From Flectonema sp. DT1601 (Eukaryota; Euglenozoa; Diplonemea; Diplonemida; Diplonemidae), in assembly GCA_964019425.1 (NCBI GenBank), contig OZ025864.1, positions 435,001 through 499,000 of the forward strand: a DNA stretch of 64,000 bases, written 5' to 3'. Position numbers and translations under genes: made by a program. Positions 40,852 to 52,400 of this stretch are shown here, piece after piece; position 1 is the first letter of the stretch; every line of letters starts with the position of its first letter. Below the pieces are notes generated by a model. It ran no database searches, had not been told where the DNA came from, and saw nothing but the letters and a program-made list of their open reading frames with translations.

Positions 40852-43017
40852 ATGTCATTCCCGGATGAGAAGCGTGTGTTGTGGGGATTATTTAAGAAAT
40901 ACTCCAGGCAGGTAGTCGCATCTCACTCTGATAGACTTCTTACTGAGAATGGATTCCAGAGAGTCATGGAACACTACGAACCACTCAGACACTTCGTAAT
41001 TGACGAGACCTACGTTAATGGAATGTGGAAAGCAATAGTACTTCAAGGTGACGGGTTGATGGAATGTACATGGCCGCTGCTTTGGAAAGTAGTAAAAGCG
41101 ATTCTAATGCAGCCGGGAACAGAGAAGTCACCTTCTCCGCAACCTGTTGTTCCACCTCCATTACATCTTTCGTTAGATGTTTCACAACTTCAAGGTATGC
41201 TAAGTAATGGAAATAGTGTTCATCATCCAATGATGTCACCTCCTCGAAATAAGAAATCTTCTGATGATGTTGTCGGAACTCAATTTGGTAATTCTATTCC
41301 TGCAGCTGTTGGATTGCGGTGGACTGATGATCAGAATCTTGTTCTTGCGGAAGGTTCGCTGAGTCACACATTTGAGGCAGACGACTATTCAGCGACGAAT
41401 ACTTTTGAAAGAAATAAACAACTTGAGATGTCTCCGCAGGGAGATGCGACTGGGTCGTTGGAAAGATGGAGAAAACGAACAGCACCTCCTCCACCACCAA
41501 CTACTCCCTGGTGTGCAAGTAGTGAGAAGTTAACTTCAAAACAAAGCAACTCGTACTCAGCTGGTCATAAATATCAACTTCATCATCAGTTTGATCATCA
41601 GTTGGATTCAATGGAAACAATTCCTCACTTCCCAATTAAGAATTATTCATCGCCACCTCCTCCAGATCCTCCACTCTTTATAAATGACTCACTCGATCTG
41701 GGTGGTGGTCCTACTCGTAATGACTGTTCGAATGTTTTAATAAATAACTTCCAAAGTGATCTCCGTTGGAACTCTCAATCACCTGGTGAGAACTCTGATG
41801 TCACAGCACAGCATCCTCCGAGTAGGTATTCGATATCACCAATTTATGATTGTTCTGAACCACAGAGATATTGTTCTTCTCCTCCTCTGGATCAAAGACA
41901 CTTCAGTCAACTGTCTCTCGTTGAGAAAGACTACGCCGTTCTCACATCCCCTACGCGCTCGCCTCCGATATCTCCTGTGGCTCCGTATTCAGTTGACGAG
42001 ATGGTATTAAAGGAATCGCAGCATCAGGAACAGGACCAGGAGCAGGACCAGCATCATTATCAAAGCAACTACTCCCAACAACAACTACATCAGCAATACG
42101 AACAGCAACAATATCAGCAGCCACATCAAATACCACAGCAATACGAGCAGCCACAACAGGAAATACCACTACGGCTGCAACAACAGCAGCAGCAGCCTCA
42201 TCAAATACCACCACAGCAATACGAACAACCACAACAGCAAATACCACTACGGCTGCAACAGCAACAACAGCAGCAATACGAACAGCCACAACAGCAAATA
42301 CCACTACGGCTGCAACAGCAACAACAGCAACAGCAGCAACAATACGAACAGCAACAACAGCAACAACAACAGCAATACGAACAGCCACGGCAGCAACATC
42401 AAGTGCCACAGCCACAGCAGCAGCAGCAGCATCGTTTGCCAAAACCGCCACAGCAGCTACAGGACGACAAACAGTCGCGAGAATTAGTTGAAGCAAAGCG
42501 TCAGATAATAAGTTTGCAACAACAGCTGCAGGACTCAGAAAATAGAAATCAAGAACTACTTCAAAGTGGGAGAGTTCAAATAGTCGATGCGATACCTGCT
42601 CGTCTTCCTCGTCTCAGTGCGATGTTAAGATCTGCTGTAACAGATGACAGTACTGAGGGATACGTCTCTCGTGGTACTTACGATGAGTTATTTAATCAAT
42701 ATGAAGACATTAGAAATAAAAATCAAATCCTTCAAACTAACGAGCAGCAGTTATCACTTCGATATCGAGAGCTGCAGGCTCACTTTAAGTCAGTCCAGGG
42801 AGAAGCTGAGTTTCGTGACACTGCGTTGTCAAATATTGAACTGCAGAAGAACACTGCTGAAGGCAAAATGAACTCTCTACATAGGGAGATTGAAGTACTG
42901 AAAGCAGCAGCAGCAGGTCGTACCGTTGAACTTACAGCTGCATACAATTCTATCTCTGCGTGTGAGGACGAATGTAGTAATCTCAGATCGCAGTTGTACT
43001 CAAAACGGAGGGAATAA
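40852..43017 (+). CDS. Q-rich coiled-coil protein, function unknown
   Basis: 721 residues from ATG 40852 (MSFPDEKRVLW); an in-frame ATG at 40801 would add 17. A folded-looking helical N-terminus of about 90 residues (LWGLFKKYSRQVVASHSDRL ... WPLLWKVVKAILMQPG) has faint EF-hand-like helix spacing but no calcium loop that I can defend. A Pro/Ser-rich disordered centre follows, then a Gln/His/Tyr tract (about 390-540) with repeats of the type QQYEQPQQQIPLRLQQ. The C-terminal coiled coil (about 540-720) is Gln/Glu/Leu-rich. The tract is coded by mixed CAG/CAA. The overall design resembles cytoskeletal or centrosomal scaffold proteins; the function is not identified. Confidence 0.8.
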   Translation: MSFPDEKRVLWGLFKKYSRQVVASHSDRLLTENGFQRVMEHYEPLRHFVIDETYVNGMWKAIVLQGDGLMECTWPLLWKVVKAILMQPGTEKSPSPQPVVPPPLHLSLDVSQLQGMLSNGNSVHHPMMSPPRNKKSSDDVVGTQFGNSIPAAVGLRWTDDQNLVLAEGSLSHTFEADDYSATNTFERNKQLEMSPQGDATGSLERWRKRTAPPPPPTTPWCASSEKLTSKQSNSYSAGHKYQLHHQFDHQLDSMETIPHFPIKNYSSPPPPDPPLFINDSLDLGGGPTRNDCSNVLINNFQSDLRWNSQSPGENSDVTAQHPPSRYSISPIYDCSEPQRYCSSPPLDQRHFSQLSLVEKDYAVLTSPTRSPPISPVAPYSVDEMVLKESQHQEQDQEQDQHHYQSNYSQQQLHQQYEQQQYQQPHQIPQQYEQPQQEIPLRLQQQQQQPHQIPPQQYEQPQQQIPLRLQQQQQQQYEQPQQQIPLRLQQQQQQQQQQYEQQQQQQQQQYEQPRQQHQVPQPQQQQQHRLPKPPQQLQDDKQSRELVEAKRQIISLQQQLQDSENRNQELLQSGRVQIVDAIPARLPRLSAMLRSAVTDDSTEGYVSRGTYDELFNQYEDIRNKNQILQTNEQQLSLRYRELQAHFKSVQGEAEFRDTALSNIELQKNTAEGKMNSLHREIEVLKAAAAGRTVELTAAYNSISACEDECSNLRSQLYSKRRE

Positions 43018-43409
43018 CTCTTTTTAATAAATTCTGATTTTTTTTTTTTTTTTTTTTTTTGTTACTAAACCATCGAGTCGGAACATTAGAAAAAACAGTT
43101 CCACGGCTACGGTGGTATTGTAACCAAAAAAAAAAAAAGTTTTTTTTTTTGTATTTAGATTCTCTTGTAGATTATTATTATTATTATGATCGTTCCCCTG
43201 TTTTTTCGGTTCTTTTATTTGAAGTAAAGAATATTTCCCCTTTTCAAGAATTTTTTTTTAAAGAATCTTTTTTATTTTAAAAACAGACAACAAACATGGC
43301 AGAATCCTCCCTGTTATTGGGTAATTTAATTGTTCTAATTGAGTAGCATTTCTGGTTGTTTAAAAAAAAAAAAAACAAAAAAAAAAAAAAAAAAACAGAA
43401 CTATATAAA
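43018..43409 (+). other. Homopolymer-rich spacer
   Basis: T and A runs and no gene. AAAAACAG (43391-43398) lies 11 nt before the RING gene ATG, a likely acceptor. Confidence 0.5.
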
Positions 43410-44849
43410 ATGAGTACAACAGATGAGAATTGTAAGTTCTTAGCTTGCTGTGTTTGCCATGAAAGTCTCGGAAATGGAACCCTCGCTTGTTTAAAATGTG
43501 GTCACATATTCCACGGTGACTGCATCGACCAATGTTTAGCAGCGAGCAGTAAGGTTACTGAAACTGGTTCTTTAGAAGGTGAGTGTCCACTTTGTAGAAG
43601 AGAAACAAGCAGTAGTGGTTATGTTCGATTCTCACCAGAGATGATTGCTGTCGTACCAGAGACCAGTAATTCAACTCCTATTGCGGTCACTCTTCGGATT
43701 AATAAGAGTGAACCTCAACAAGAACAACTCCAGCAATCAATTACTGAACGCAGTCAGGCGTTAATCATTCGACAACTTCAACAAGAGAAGTCTGCTTTAC
43801 GACGTCAACTCGATGAATTTCAAGAGCGTCGCGGAACTTTTTTCTACATCATTGGAAACACATATCCAATTAAAGACGCCCTCAGACAATTACTGTGGGG
43901 AGGATCAAATAAATTAATTTGGTATTCTAACAAGAAATCTTGGGGAGGTTATGTAAACAGCACAGACCCATTCACTGTGAAGACCGCGATTATTCCTCCA
44001 CTGGAAGCCGTATTATCAAAAGTTAGACACCAAATAGGTGACGTCGACTATACAGCAGAAGGTCTTTTTATTAGTGTGCGTGAAGCACATCATTTGAGTT
44101 TAGTTTCTACTTCTTCGATGCCTCAAAATTCAGACCCCTCATCGCAGGTTGATCAACAAACCCAACGAACTCTACTTGAGAATGCAGAGAAAGTAAAACT
44201 TGTATTGTCAGAGAACTATGCTCTTCGTAGAAAAGTTAAAAAGTTAAAAGAGAAACAAGAATGTTCAAAGAAAGTTTGGTTAGATAGAATGAGACATCAC
44301 AAACAGATGATAAAAAGAAGGAAAACAGTCGACGATGATGAGAGTACCGATACAGAGATAGCAGCTGTTGCTGAGAAGGAAGAAAAGGAATGGGACGACG
44401 TCGATAGTTTTACAGAGTCAGAAGTTTCTCTTTCAAGTGACTCGAGCAGCAGTAGTTCTTCGAGTACGTCATCGTCTGCTGCTTCAGATGACTCTCTCGT
44501 CGTTAAGGTCCACGCTCCAGGTGATTTGAGTGGTCCTGTTTTAACATATCGAGCTGAGACTATTCGTCAGTTCATTCGATCATCACCAACACCTCAACAA
44601 ATAAAAACACTTTCTGACACTACTAATTGTCGTCCCTCTCTCTCAGCAGTTCGTCGCTGGGCTAAACGCCTCATCGGAGCCGGTTTCTCCAGTGATTATT
44701 CACTGAATGATCTACGTGCTACTCATTATATTATACACGGGAAGTTACCTGATGGAATGCCTTTTCCAACACTCGATATCATTCTGAACCCGACTAACCA
44801 TCCGTCTAAAAGAAAAAGATTAGTCAGATGTGGAAGTAGTAGTTCTTAA
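43410..44849 (+). CDS. RING-finger protein, probable E3 ubiquitin ligase
   Basis: 479 residues. The N-terminal RING-type finger begins CCVCHES, continues CLKCGHIFHGDC and ends CPLCRRE, with a longer than usual spacer before the last cysteine pair. A coiled coil (about 95-135) is followed by a small domain FFYIIGNTYPIKDALRQLLW ... WYSNKKSWGG. It resembles the short domain in which a folded strand precedes a Gly-rich turn and a Trp, as in DUF5710-type proteins (low confidence). A second coiled coil, an acidic Ser tract (SSDSSSSSSSS) and a basic C-terminal domain complete it. The in-frame sequence upstream of ATG 43410 is only Lys-rich translation of an A tract, so I exclude it. RING plus coiled coil suggests a dimeric E3 ligase; substrate unknown. 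Confidence 0.8.
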   Translation: MSTTDENCKFLACCVCHESLGNGTLACLKCGHIFHGDCIDQCLAASSKVTETGSLEGECPLCRRETSSSGYVRFSPEMIAVVPETSNSTPIAVTLRINKSEPQQEQLQQSITERSQALIIRQLQQEKSALRRQLDEFQERRGTFFYIIGNTYPIKDALRQLLWGGSNKLIWYSNKKSWGGYVNSTDPFTVKTAIIPPLEAVLSKVRHQIGDVDYTAEGLFISVREAHHLSLVSTSSMPQNSDPSSQVDQQTQRTLLENAEKVKLVLSENYALRRKVKKLKEKQECSKKVWLDRMRHHKQMIKRRKTVDDDESTDTEIAAVAEKEEKEWDDVDSFTESEVSLSSDSSSSSSSSTSSSAASDDSLVVKVHAPGDLSGPVLTYRAETIRQFIRSSPTPQQIKTLSDTTNCRPSLSAVRRWAKRLIGAGFSSDYSLNDLRATHYIIHGKLPDGMPFPTLDIILNPTNHPSKRKRLVRCGSSSS

Positions 44850-44983
44850 ATGATGTGTTTTGTACCATCCGATCAATTCATGTTTTACTAAGTTTCGCTT
44901 TTATTATTGCGAACTCTCTTTTCTGAGAACTGTTAAAACAGCTGAAATAACTTAATTCTATTCAGTTCAGTAGTTCAGTTAAT

Positions 44984-45388
44984 ATGTTGTATCCTTATCG
45001 TTCTCCAGATCGAATTGAAAGGGATTTTGAGATCCTCGACAAGAAGACATCTTCAGTGACTGAACCAGTCGTGAAAACAATAAAACGATTGGATCGTAGT
45101 TCTGATTATTTTATTGAATTGGATATTGAGATGCCGAAGAGTATTCAACGAGCACTTCAACAGTCTGTTGTTAGTGTTGGTGATGATGTCAACGACGACT
45201 CACACTCTCCCACGAGTGACAATCTCAGTCAAAGTGTTTATAAAGAATCTCGTAAGCATGTTGTGATATCAATCCCAACACGAAAACCCGCATCGACTAC
45301 TCTCCGCAGAAGTCGAGTTCGGTCAGCAATTCTACACCAGAAAGTTTATGGATTACCTTCTCGTTCTTTATATAAAAATAGATTTTAG
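44984..45388 (+). CDS. Hypothetical basic protein, 134 aa
   Basis: The ATG at 44984 lies 135 nt after the previous stop, on the same strand. No signal, membrane span or known motif is seen. The N-terminus is helical and charged (SPDRIERDFEILDKKT), the centre is a short acidic Ser-rich patch, and the C-terminus is Arg-rich (STTLRRSRVRSAIL). The frame is longer than chance frames in this AT-rich DNA and uses codons like its neighbours, but I have no homology argument. It could also be a final exon of a longer gene. Confidence 0.5.
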   Translation: MLYPYRSPDRIERDFEILDKKTSSVTEPVVKTIKRLDRSSDYFIELDIEMPKSIQRALQQSVVSVGDDVNDDSHSPTSDNLSQSVYKESRKHVVISIPTRKPASTTLRRSRVRSAILHQKVYGLPSRSLYKNRF

Positions 45389-45598
45389 AAAACTCTACTT
45401 TACAGTGGTGGCTTCCAATGCAAGACGGCTGGTTTTTGTTTTGTTACAAAGAATGTTTTGAAAAGTTTCTAATTCTCTTATTTAATTTCGGATTCTTTTG
45501 AAACTTTTGAAAATTTACAACTCTCGAAGTAGTAGTTTTTGTGTAATAATTTATAAATCTTCTCATCAGTTACAAATGTCAAAAAGTAAACTAACCAC

Positions 45599-46027
45599 AT
45601 GATAGTCAGCGGCAGTAGGATATATTTAACGTCACTCGGTGTGCTTTGCACTGCAGGAGTTGCGATATTGATGTGCAAGAGAAGCACTTTAAGAAATAAG
45701 AAAGAAGATGATGAAAAGACGTCAGCATCGAGTGGGTCAGTTGGAGTTGTGACGCCACCAGAGTCACCAAATTCAATAAATGTGATTTCTGTTAACGGAG
45801 TTGGAGTTGGCGTCAGTGGAACTGTCGGCAACAACAGTTTGAATCGAAAGAAAGAACTGAAATCAGAACAACAACAACAACAAAAGACTTCACACATCCC
45901 AATTTCGATGCTTTCCGCAGAAGCGTCACTTCTCAGCTCTCGTACAGTCTGCTCTCAAATGAGGAGATCATCAGGAGGTTCCTGGAGAGGTGAACAAGTA
46001 GCAGCATCGTACCCAGCTAATGCATGA
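45599..46027 (+). CDS. Hypothetical small membrane-anchored protein, 142 aa
   Basis: ATG 45599. A hydrophobic N-terminal segment (IYLTSLGVLCTAGVAILMC) is followed by a positive KRSTLRNKK and a disordered tail with a Gln run (QQQQQ), which predicts an N-terminal anchor with a cytosolic tail. No family is recognised. CTCATCAG (45563-45570) is a possible acceptor upstream. Support rests on the coherent anchor-plus-tail design and coding strand. Confidence 0.5.
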   Translation: MIVSGSRIYLTSLGVLCTAGVAILMCKRSTLRNKKEDDEKTSASSGSVGVVTPPESPNSINVISVNGVGVGVSGTVGNNSLNRKKELKSEQQQQQKTSHIPISMLSAEASLLSSRTVCSQMRRSSGGSWRGEQVAASYPANA

Positions 46028-47271
46028 GAGCTTTCGGTTAGTTGGATGTTTATAAATTATTAGAAGACGACTGTTGTAGAAGTTCTGAAGACTCAGCAGC
46101 TTCTATTTGAAGAAAGGAGTGAGACGGAAGCTGAATCCACAGCGTCCAGTCCGTTGGAACTACTCTTTGAGATATACCTCCTGTTAGGTGTGTTGTGATG
46201 TGATGTTGGAAGTCAACACACGACTAGAATCAAATCAGATTTTATAACGAACACCCAACTCTACGGAGAGACTCTCAATTGAGTCCACATTCGAGTGCTT
46301 GACGAGACCAGCTTCTCATGTGTCTGATAACATATTGAACTGAAGGTACCCGACTCTCATTCTGACTTTAAAGTGTTGAATCCTTCTTCAAGTCAGTTCT
46401 AGACTCTCTCGTTGCTTGCATTCGCTTATTATACTCTCCATAGCACCGTTCTACTTAGTTGTAATTATTATTCTTCTGATTTGTGTGATTGTTGTACGGA
46501 AAGCTCAATTCTTTTCATTGGCTGAGAAGAGATACCGAAATCGGAATTAAGTTCACATTACGAACATTGTCACTGTGGAATGGTCCGCAAAGGGAGGACA
46601 TGGATGCTTAACCAGGTAAACAAGATGAGAGGGGAAAAAGAAGAAAAAAAAAAAAAACCTCGTACGCTTTATTTTCGTATTACAAAAATTCCTTTTTTTT
46701 TTTTTTTTAATTCATATTGTTTTTTTGTGAAGTTATTTACATCTTTAGTAGAGGTTCGATTCCAGGAAAGGGAACCTGAGAAACGGCTCGGCAGGTGACT
46801 TTACAAAATCTACCGGTTGTTGTATATTAGAGAGAATGAAGAAAGGGTTTCTTGCAGAGCAGATTAATCTTTTACTGAATGACCTTTTCCCTTCCCTCCT
46901 CCTTGCCTGGATTGCGCTATCTCCTCTTCTTCAGTTTCATGTTTTGAACATTTCTTTCTTGGCTCGTTGTGAATTGCGTGTGTAATATGAGAACTGTTTT
47001 CTGTTAACAGTTGTCAATGTTATGAAGTAAGTAAGTGATTGATAACAAGGTGAGGGTTTGATGAAACACCTGATTCTAACTCAGAGCTTCTTAACGGCAA
47101 TAGCCTTACTGGTTTTTTTTTTTTTTTATAGTCATTTATCTATTTTTCACTCCCCAAACCCTTTTCCCCTAAATATGTTATTTTTTTTTTTTCGCCCAAG
47201 CAAAATCATTTTTTTTTATTTTTTTTTATTCTCGTTGAGTTGATGCCAAAAGTGATATCAACAATGGTAAG

Positions 47272-47302
<31 letters not shown>

Positions 47303-47456
47303 GTTTTTTAAAGTAACACAGCTTTAGATTTTTATAAAGTATGAAATAAGTTTAGCTATTTTTTTTTTTTCCTCCTGTCTGGTTTCTCTCTTCTCTCTTC
47401 TGTCTCTGTGTGTTATAATAATTTCTGTCTACACAGGTTGGGGTACTTTGGGAGCA
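46028..47456 (+). other. 1.4 kb intergenic region
   Basis: No gene is recognised. T runs at 47277-47299 and others occur. A possible 5'-UTR intron runs from GTAAGT at 47271 to TCTACACAG ending at 47436, 20 nt before the next ATG. Joining it to the upstream ATG (47247) does not give the downstream frame, so any such exon is non-coding. Confidence 0.5.
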
Positions 47457-48395
47457 ATGCCACCCAAAAGAAAATACGCGCTCTCGTCTGATTTGATGAA
47501 GGTAATCGACAACTACTGTCAGGATATTAGAATTCACAGAGCGGATACTGTGGTCACTTGGAAAAGATTAGAGACGATGTTATATTGTAGTCACGTTGCA
47601 GTCCATCACGATCATAATACAACTTTTTTCTGTGCTCTTGGAGCTGATAAAGATGAAAAGCTGCACTCTATAGTATGGGTCTATCCTGGGGATAGAAAGT
47701 TTCACTTGATGTTTAATACTTTCATGAGAAGGAAAGAGAAAATAGCAATGCTGCACAGTCAGCGTAGCCCTCTTGTAAATATCCTTCAGTGTCGATGCTA
47801 CACTCCTCAGTCAGGATCTTACTCGTTAGTAGTACCTTACGATTCGGTAACTAGAAAGTTATACAACGATGCCTGTAAGTTATGTGTGTTGTCATCATTC
47901 CACGTTGATACTCTTATTGTCAGAATGCTAACAGCGGATACTGTTAAATTACGAAGGAAGTTATTTCTTAGAATTGAAGAAGAACTGGTTGAACTGAAGA
48001 AAGCAGAAGAAGCCGATTGCGTTATAGAAGAAAATGATTATTGTCGAGAAACACTTCCTTCATATGGAGAGAGTAACGGCTTACTGGCTGTTAAGTTAGA
48101 AAAACAAGGAGAAGATGAGCAGGTGAAGGAAGAGTCTTCGGCGGAAGTTTCTTCGACTGTTGAGACCGAATCGACGACTTTTAGTATCAAAAAAGAAAAA
48201 CTGGAGCCACCTGACGATGAAGAACAAGAAGAAGACAATTCTTACATACCAACATTCTTCAGTGGCACCGTTGATGTTGGTCAGGATGACCGCACGTATT
48301 GCAAACGACCCCTCTCTCCATCTTCTGACTCCTCATCTGACGATGGCAATGTATTCGAGGCGGCTCTTAAAAGAGAGCGTCGCAGTAGCTGGTGA
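47457..48395 (+). CDS. Conserved-looking unknown protein, 312 aa
   Basis: Start ATG 47457 (MPPKRKYALSSDLMKVID), chosen over 47448 because of context; both are in frame. The first 190 residues look globular, with many Cys, His and aromatic residues (VAVHHDHNTTFFCALGADKDEKLHSIVWVYPG). The C-terminal third is acidic and disordered (EEQEEDNSYIP, SPSSDSSSDDG) with lysine patches (IKKEKLEPPDDEE) resembling SUMO-acceptor contexts. The mix of a basic N-terminus, globular core and acidic tail suggests a nuclear protein. I do not recognise the family. Confidence 0.65.
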   Translation: MPPKRKYALSSDLMKVIDNYCQDIRIHRADTVVTWKRLETMLYCSHVAVHHDHNTTFFCALGADKDEKLHSIVWVYPGDRKFHLMFNTFMRRKEKIAMLHSQRSPLVNILQCRCYTPQSGSYSLVVPYDSVTRKLYNDACKLCVLSSFHVDTLIVRMLTADTVKLRRKLFLRIEEELVELKKAEEADCVIEENDYCRETLPSYGESNGLLAVKLEKQGEDEQVKEESSAEVSSTVETESTTFSIKKEKLEPPDDEEQEEDNSYIPTFFSGTVDVGQDDRTYCKRPLSPSSDSSSDDGNVFEAALKRERRSSW

Positions 48396-49464
48396 CACCA
48401 TAGCGTGTATTCGGAATAGTAATTTATCCTTATCTTTGGTATTGTAGTTATCACTTTTGTTTAGATCTGGTGAGTTGGTATTCCCATAAACCTTATCAAT
48501 CTTTGTTATAAGTCTCTTGTCTGTTTTTTTTTTTCTTTCTCTTTTTTTTCTTTTTTTAACTTTTCAGTTTCTTCTTCTAGCGAAGTATTTTCTGATGCAG
48601 TGGTTGTGACCTGTTTTTAGACGAAATTTTCGTATTTCTGTTTTTTGGTCGTTGTGTGAATCTGTTTTTTTTGTTAGTATTTTGGAGACTAATAACTTAG
48701 TAGATGAGAAACTGCGAGATGCAGATATCTCATTTTTTTAAAACAAAAGAATGCTTTTTATTCTCCTTCTAACAAAAGAAGTTAAAAAGAACACACTCAC
48801 TCGCAGTTTGGTTTCCGTCTTTTTTTTCTTTTTCCCCCCAGTTTTTCGTTCTAGCGAATGAGATGTGGGGCCGAGCATTGAGCCGCAAAGCGGGGCGGTA
48901 GTTAAAACAGATTGTTGTCGTTCTTCCGTTTTTTTTTATTTTTATTTGTACGCACCCATTCTGTGGGCTGAGAGTAACCGACCGATACCTTACTTTAGAT
49001 AAGAGGGAAGTAACTTTTCCTTTGAGCGAGTCACTACCAGGGCTGTTATTAGACCTGAGTGAGCAGCACGATTTAGCTACCAGTTTATGTCTTTCTTTAG
49101 TTGAGTTGAGTGTTTGAAAGTCAGTTGGAATTTGAGTTTGTGACATTCCATTTTCTGGTAGTGAAGATCCCCCCCCCACGTGTTTTTAGAATCACAAAGA
49201 AACAGTAGTAACATTATAAATGTCTTTATTTCTTTCTGAACCTGCCAGTTCAGAACATCAGGCTGTTGTCGTCTGCTGAGGGTTGAGGCTGCCAATTGTA
49301 CGGTCTTTTATTTCAGGTAGTCACATCTTACCAACAGCATGTGTTCAGTTAGTACTTTATATCGATAGAGTCAATTAGTAAGAGCAAACAGCTCTGTTGG
49401 TAGTGAGTAGAATCAAGTGGATACCATCTTTATTATTATCTCTCAATTAGGTCTGCAAAACAAA
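48396..49464 (+). other. Intergenic region before the ABCG gene
   Basis: About 1 kb, AT-rich, with T runs and a C run at 49169-49177. TTTATTTCAG (49307-49316) is a possible leader acceptor, 149 nt before the ABCG ATG. No gene is seen on either strand. Confidence 0.5.
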
Positions 49465-52400
49465 ATGATGTTGTTGCCACTGTTAGTAGCGGTGGCGCTC
49501 TCAGTTGCTGAGACTTGTCCATATTGCCCTCAGTCGTGTTTAGCTTCGACATTTTATTGCCTTAATAGTATTAATGGCACGGGAGTGCATCATTCACGAA
49601 GTCCAAGCGTGCAGGATAATCAATGTGATAATTGTATGGCAGGACACGGAGGGATAACTTGTGAGACTTGTGTTGATGATAGTGGATGTCCAGTTGAAGG
49701 TACGAGTTGTAAACATAGTATTGATCTTCATGATAACACTCCGGGTATTCTCGAGTGTGCCATTGATGATCAAGCTTCTCTGGGACTGTTAGGAGGCCTG
49801 GCTGCTGTCGTTGGAATCAAGTGGGAGAAAAAGACCAACTGGACCAACCCAGCAACAGACGGAACAATGTCATTTCATTTATATCGTTTGGAAGACTCCG
49901 AACCGATGTACCAGACTCCGTTTATGCAATGCTCTGCTGATCAATGTAGTATGAAGTTAACCGAACAACACAAAGGAAAGACTAAATTATATCCTCCAAA
50001 AGGAAAAAAAACCACCACCACCACCAACGACAATATGGGACTCACAACATCAATGCCACTAAATATCGTTCAGCATATTATTATCGGAGCCTTAGTAGCA
50101 TCAACGACACTGCTGTGTGCAGCTTACTGCGCGAAGAGTGGAAAGAGGAGGAGGCAACTCGTGAGTAGAGGAACGTGTCTATTTGTTGTACTGCTTTGTG
50201 TTTTAATTGTTCATCATATTGCTACTGATAATGACAACGAAGCGATCATTTCACAAGAGCCGTACACAGAAGTTGAATTTCATTGTAAGACTTCGAGTTG
50301 TGAGTGTTCACCTCCTTCCCCGAGAACTGACTTCAAAACAACTCCTTGCATTGGTGAAATGGTTGAGACTGCTCTTGCTGACATCAAAGGAGCAGTCGAC
50401 ATTAAATGTGATAAACAAAAACAACACCCTGACAATGACCCTTCACAATCATACTTCAAATGTGCGTTCTACGCTGCTGACTTGTGGGGAGGTGTTCCTA
50501 TTAGTCTTCAGTGTGCTCAGTCACAGTGTTCTATTCCCATTTCTGATATGGAAGTCGTAAAAGAAGAATCAAAAAAAGATGAAACGGCGTTCGCTCTGAG
50601 AGCGTCATTCGGAGTATTGGTGGGACTCATTATCTTTCAAGTAATTTATTATTTCAGAAAGAAATTTGTTGCAAAGAGTGTGGCAGCTGAGTGGAGATCG
50701 AAATACCTAACTTGTGGGGAGGCTGAGTTAGATACCGTCACTCAATATCAGTTGACTGAACCAAATAATTCAACGAACAGCTCTTCCAGTTTGAAACTCG
50801 GTACTCTGTTGTTGTCTTATCGAATTGGTGACGAATCGAAGACGATTCTTCAAAAACTTACATTTGAAGTACCTCCTGGACAGAGTCTCGCGATAATGGG
50901 CCCATCTGGGGCTGGGAAAACAACACTTCTGGACCTACTTGCTGCGAGAGAGAAGTCAGGAATCACAACAGGTAGTATTGTAGTTAATGGTCAACCAGTT
51001 ACTAGTCACCTGGTGGATATGTATAAAGATGTTATTGGTTATGTTAGTCAAGAGGATACATTAATCCCAAGTTTAACTGTTTTTGAAAGTGTCTTATACA
51101 GTGCTAGATTACGACTACCAGCAGGGATGCCGGATGATGTGAAAAGAGCGAAGGTCGAATCAGTTTTGAAAGATTTAGGACTTTGGCATTGCAAAGATTC
51201 TCGCATAGGAGGTCGATCTCAAAGAGGAATATCCGGAGGTGAGAAGAGAAGAGTTTCAATCGCCATGGAATTAGTGGCGAATCCGAGAGTTTTGTTTTTA
51301 GATGAACCGACTTCAGGACTAGATAGCTACTCAGCGTTCATTGTGATGCAGGCAATCGCTAAGTTGAAAACAGTTTCGTGTACCAGTCAGTACGCTTCCT
51401 TCTTTGATTATAAACCTGTCATTATATTTAGTATTCATCAGCCTTCAAGAGAGATATTTAATACTTTTGATAATCTGATGCTTTTATCAAAGGGAAGTAT
51501 TTTATATTGCGGACAGGCATCAGAGGCTATGGACAGCCTGGGAAGGATGGGTCATCGAGCACCAGAAGGAACAACCAACCCGAGCGATTTCTTACTAAAG
51601 ATCGCTTCGACGATGTCTCCAGAAGAACGTCAATTATTAGCTCAGAAAGCGAATATGATGGGACTCTCTCCTTCTGTTGATCCGAGAACTGATATTTTAG
51701 ATATCCTCGTCGATGATGATTCAGATTTCGAATACGTCAACGATCCACTAATTGGATCAGCAAAAGGAGATGGAACAATACCTGAACCTCTCCAAGAAGC
51801 GATGAACAATCGAAAATACTACTGCGACTTCTATCAGGAACTCAGCATCGTATCAAAGCGTTCGTATCACGCGCTGGTAGGTAGCTATTCATTAGTTCTT
51901 TGTCATATATGTGTGACACTAATGCTTGCTTTACTTTTGACTGTATTTTATAGCAGACAACCACTGTCACTTCCGGGCATTCTTAATAGAGCTGGTTCAT
52001 TATCATTTACGATGTTGCTACTCGGGTTCTCTTCTCTCTCAGCTCTCGAAGTCTTCATTAGTGAAAGAGATGTTTACACGAGAGAGAGAGCTAATCGGTA
52101 TCACGGAGCCTTCTCTTACTTCTTGAGTAAGATTGCTTTTGATATTATTCCACTTCGAGTCATCCCTCCCATCTTCCTCGGGTGTGTTACGTACAACCAA
52201 ATGGGACTTCGTACGGTATGACTGTTGTAATGTTAAAGTGGTTCTCTATTTGTTTATTTCATTAATTAATTATAAAATAAAACAACAAACAGGACGATCC
52301 TATTCATTTCATAACATTTCTGGTTGTGTTGGCAATCTTCAATATCATCACTGCTGGGATAGCATTCAATGCGGGTATGTCTTTTTGATGGGATTTTCTA

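Noticed and set aside
41951-42496. Minus-strand Ala/Val-rich open frame
   Set aside because: Antisense reading of the CAG/CAA glutamine tract; no start context or conserved features.
46740-46775. GGTTCGATTCC resembling a tRNA B box
   Set aside because: No acceptor, D or anticodon arm can be folded around it, and the T stem has only two pairs.
47247-47456. Coding first exon (MPKVISTM) spliced to the 47457 gene
   Set aside because: Splicing GTAAGT (47271) to the AG at 47436 puts it out of frame with the downstream protein; a 5'-UTR intron is more likely.
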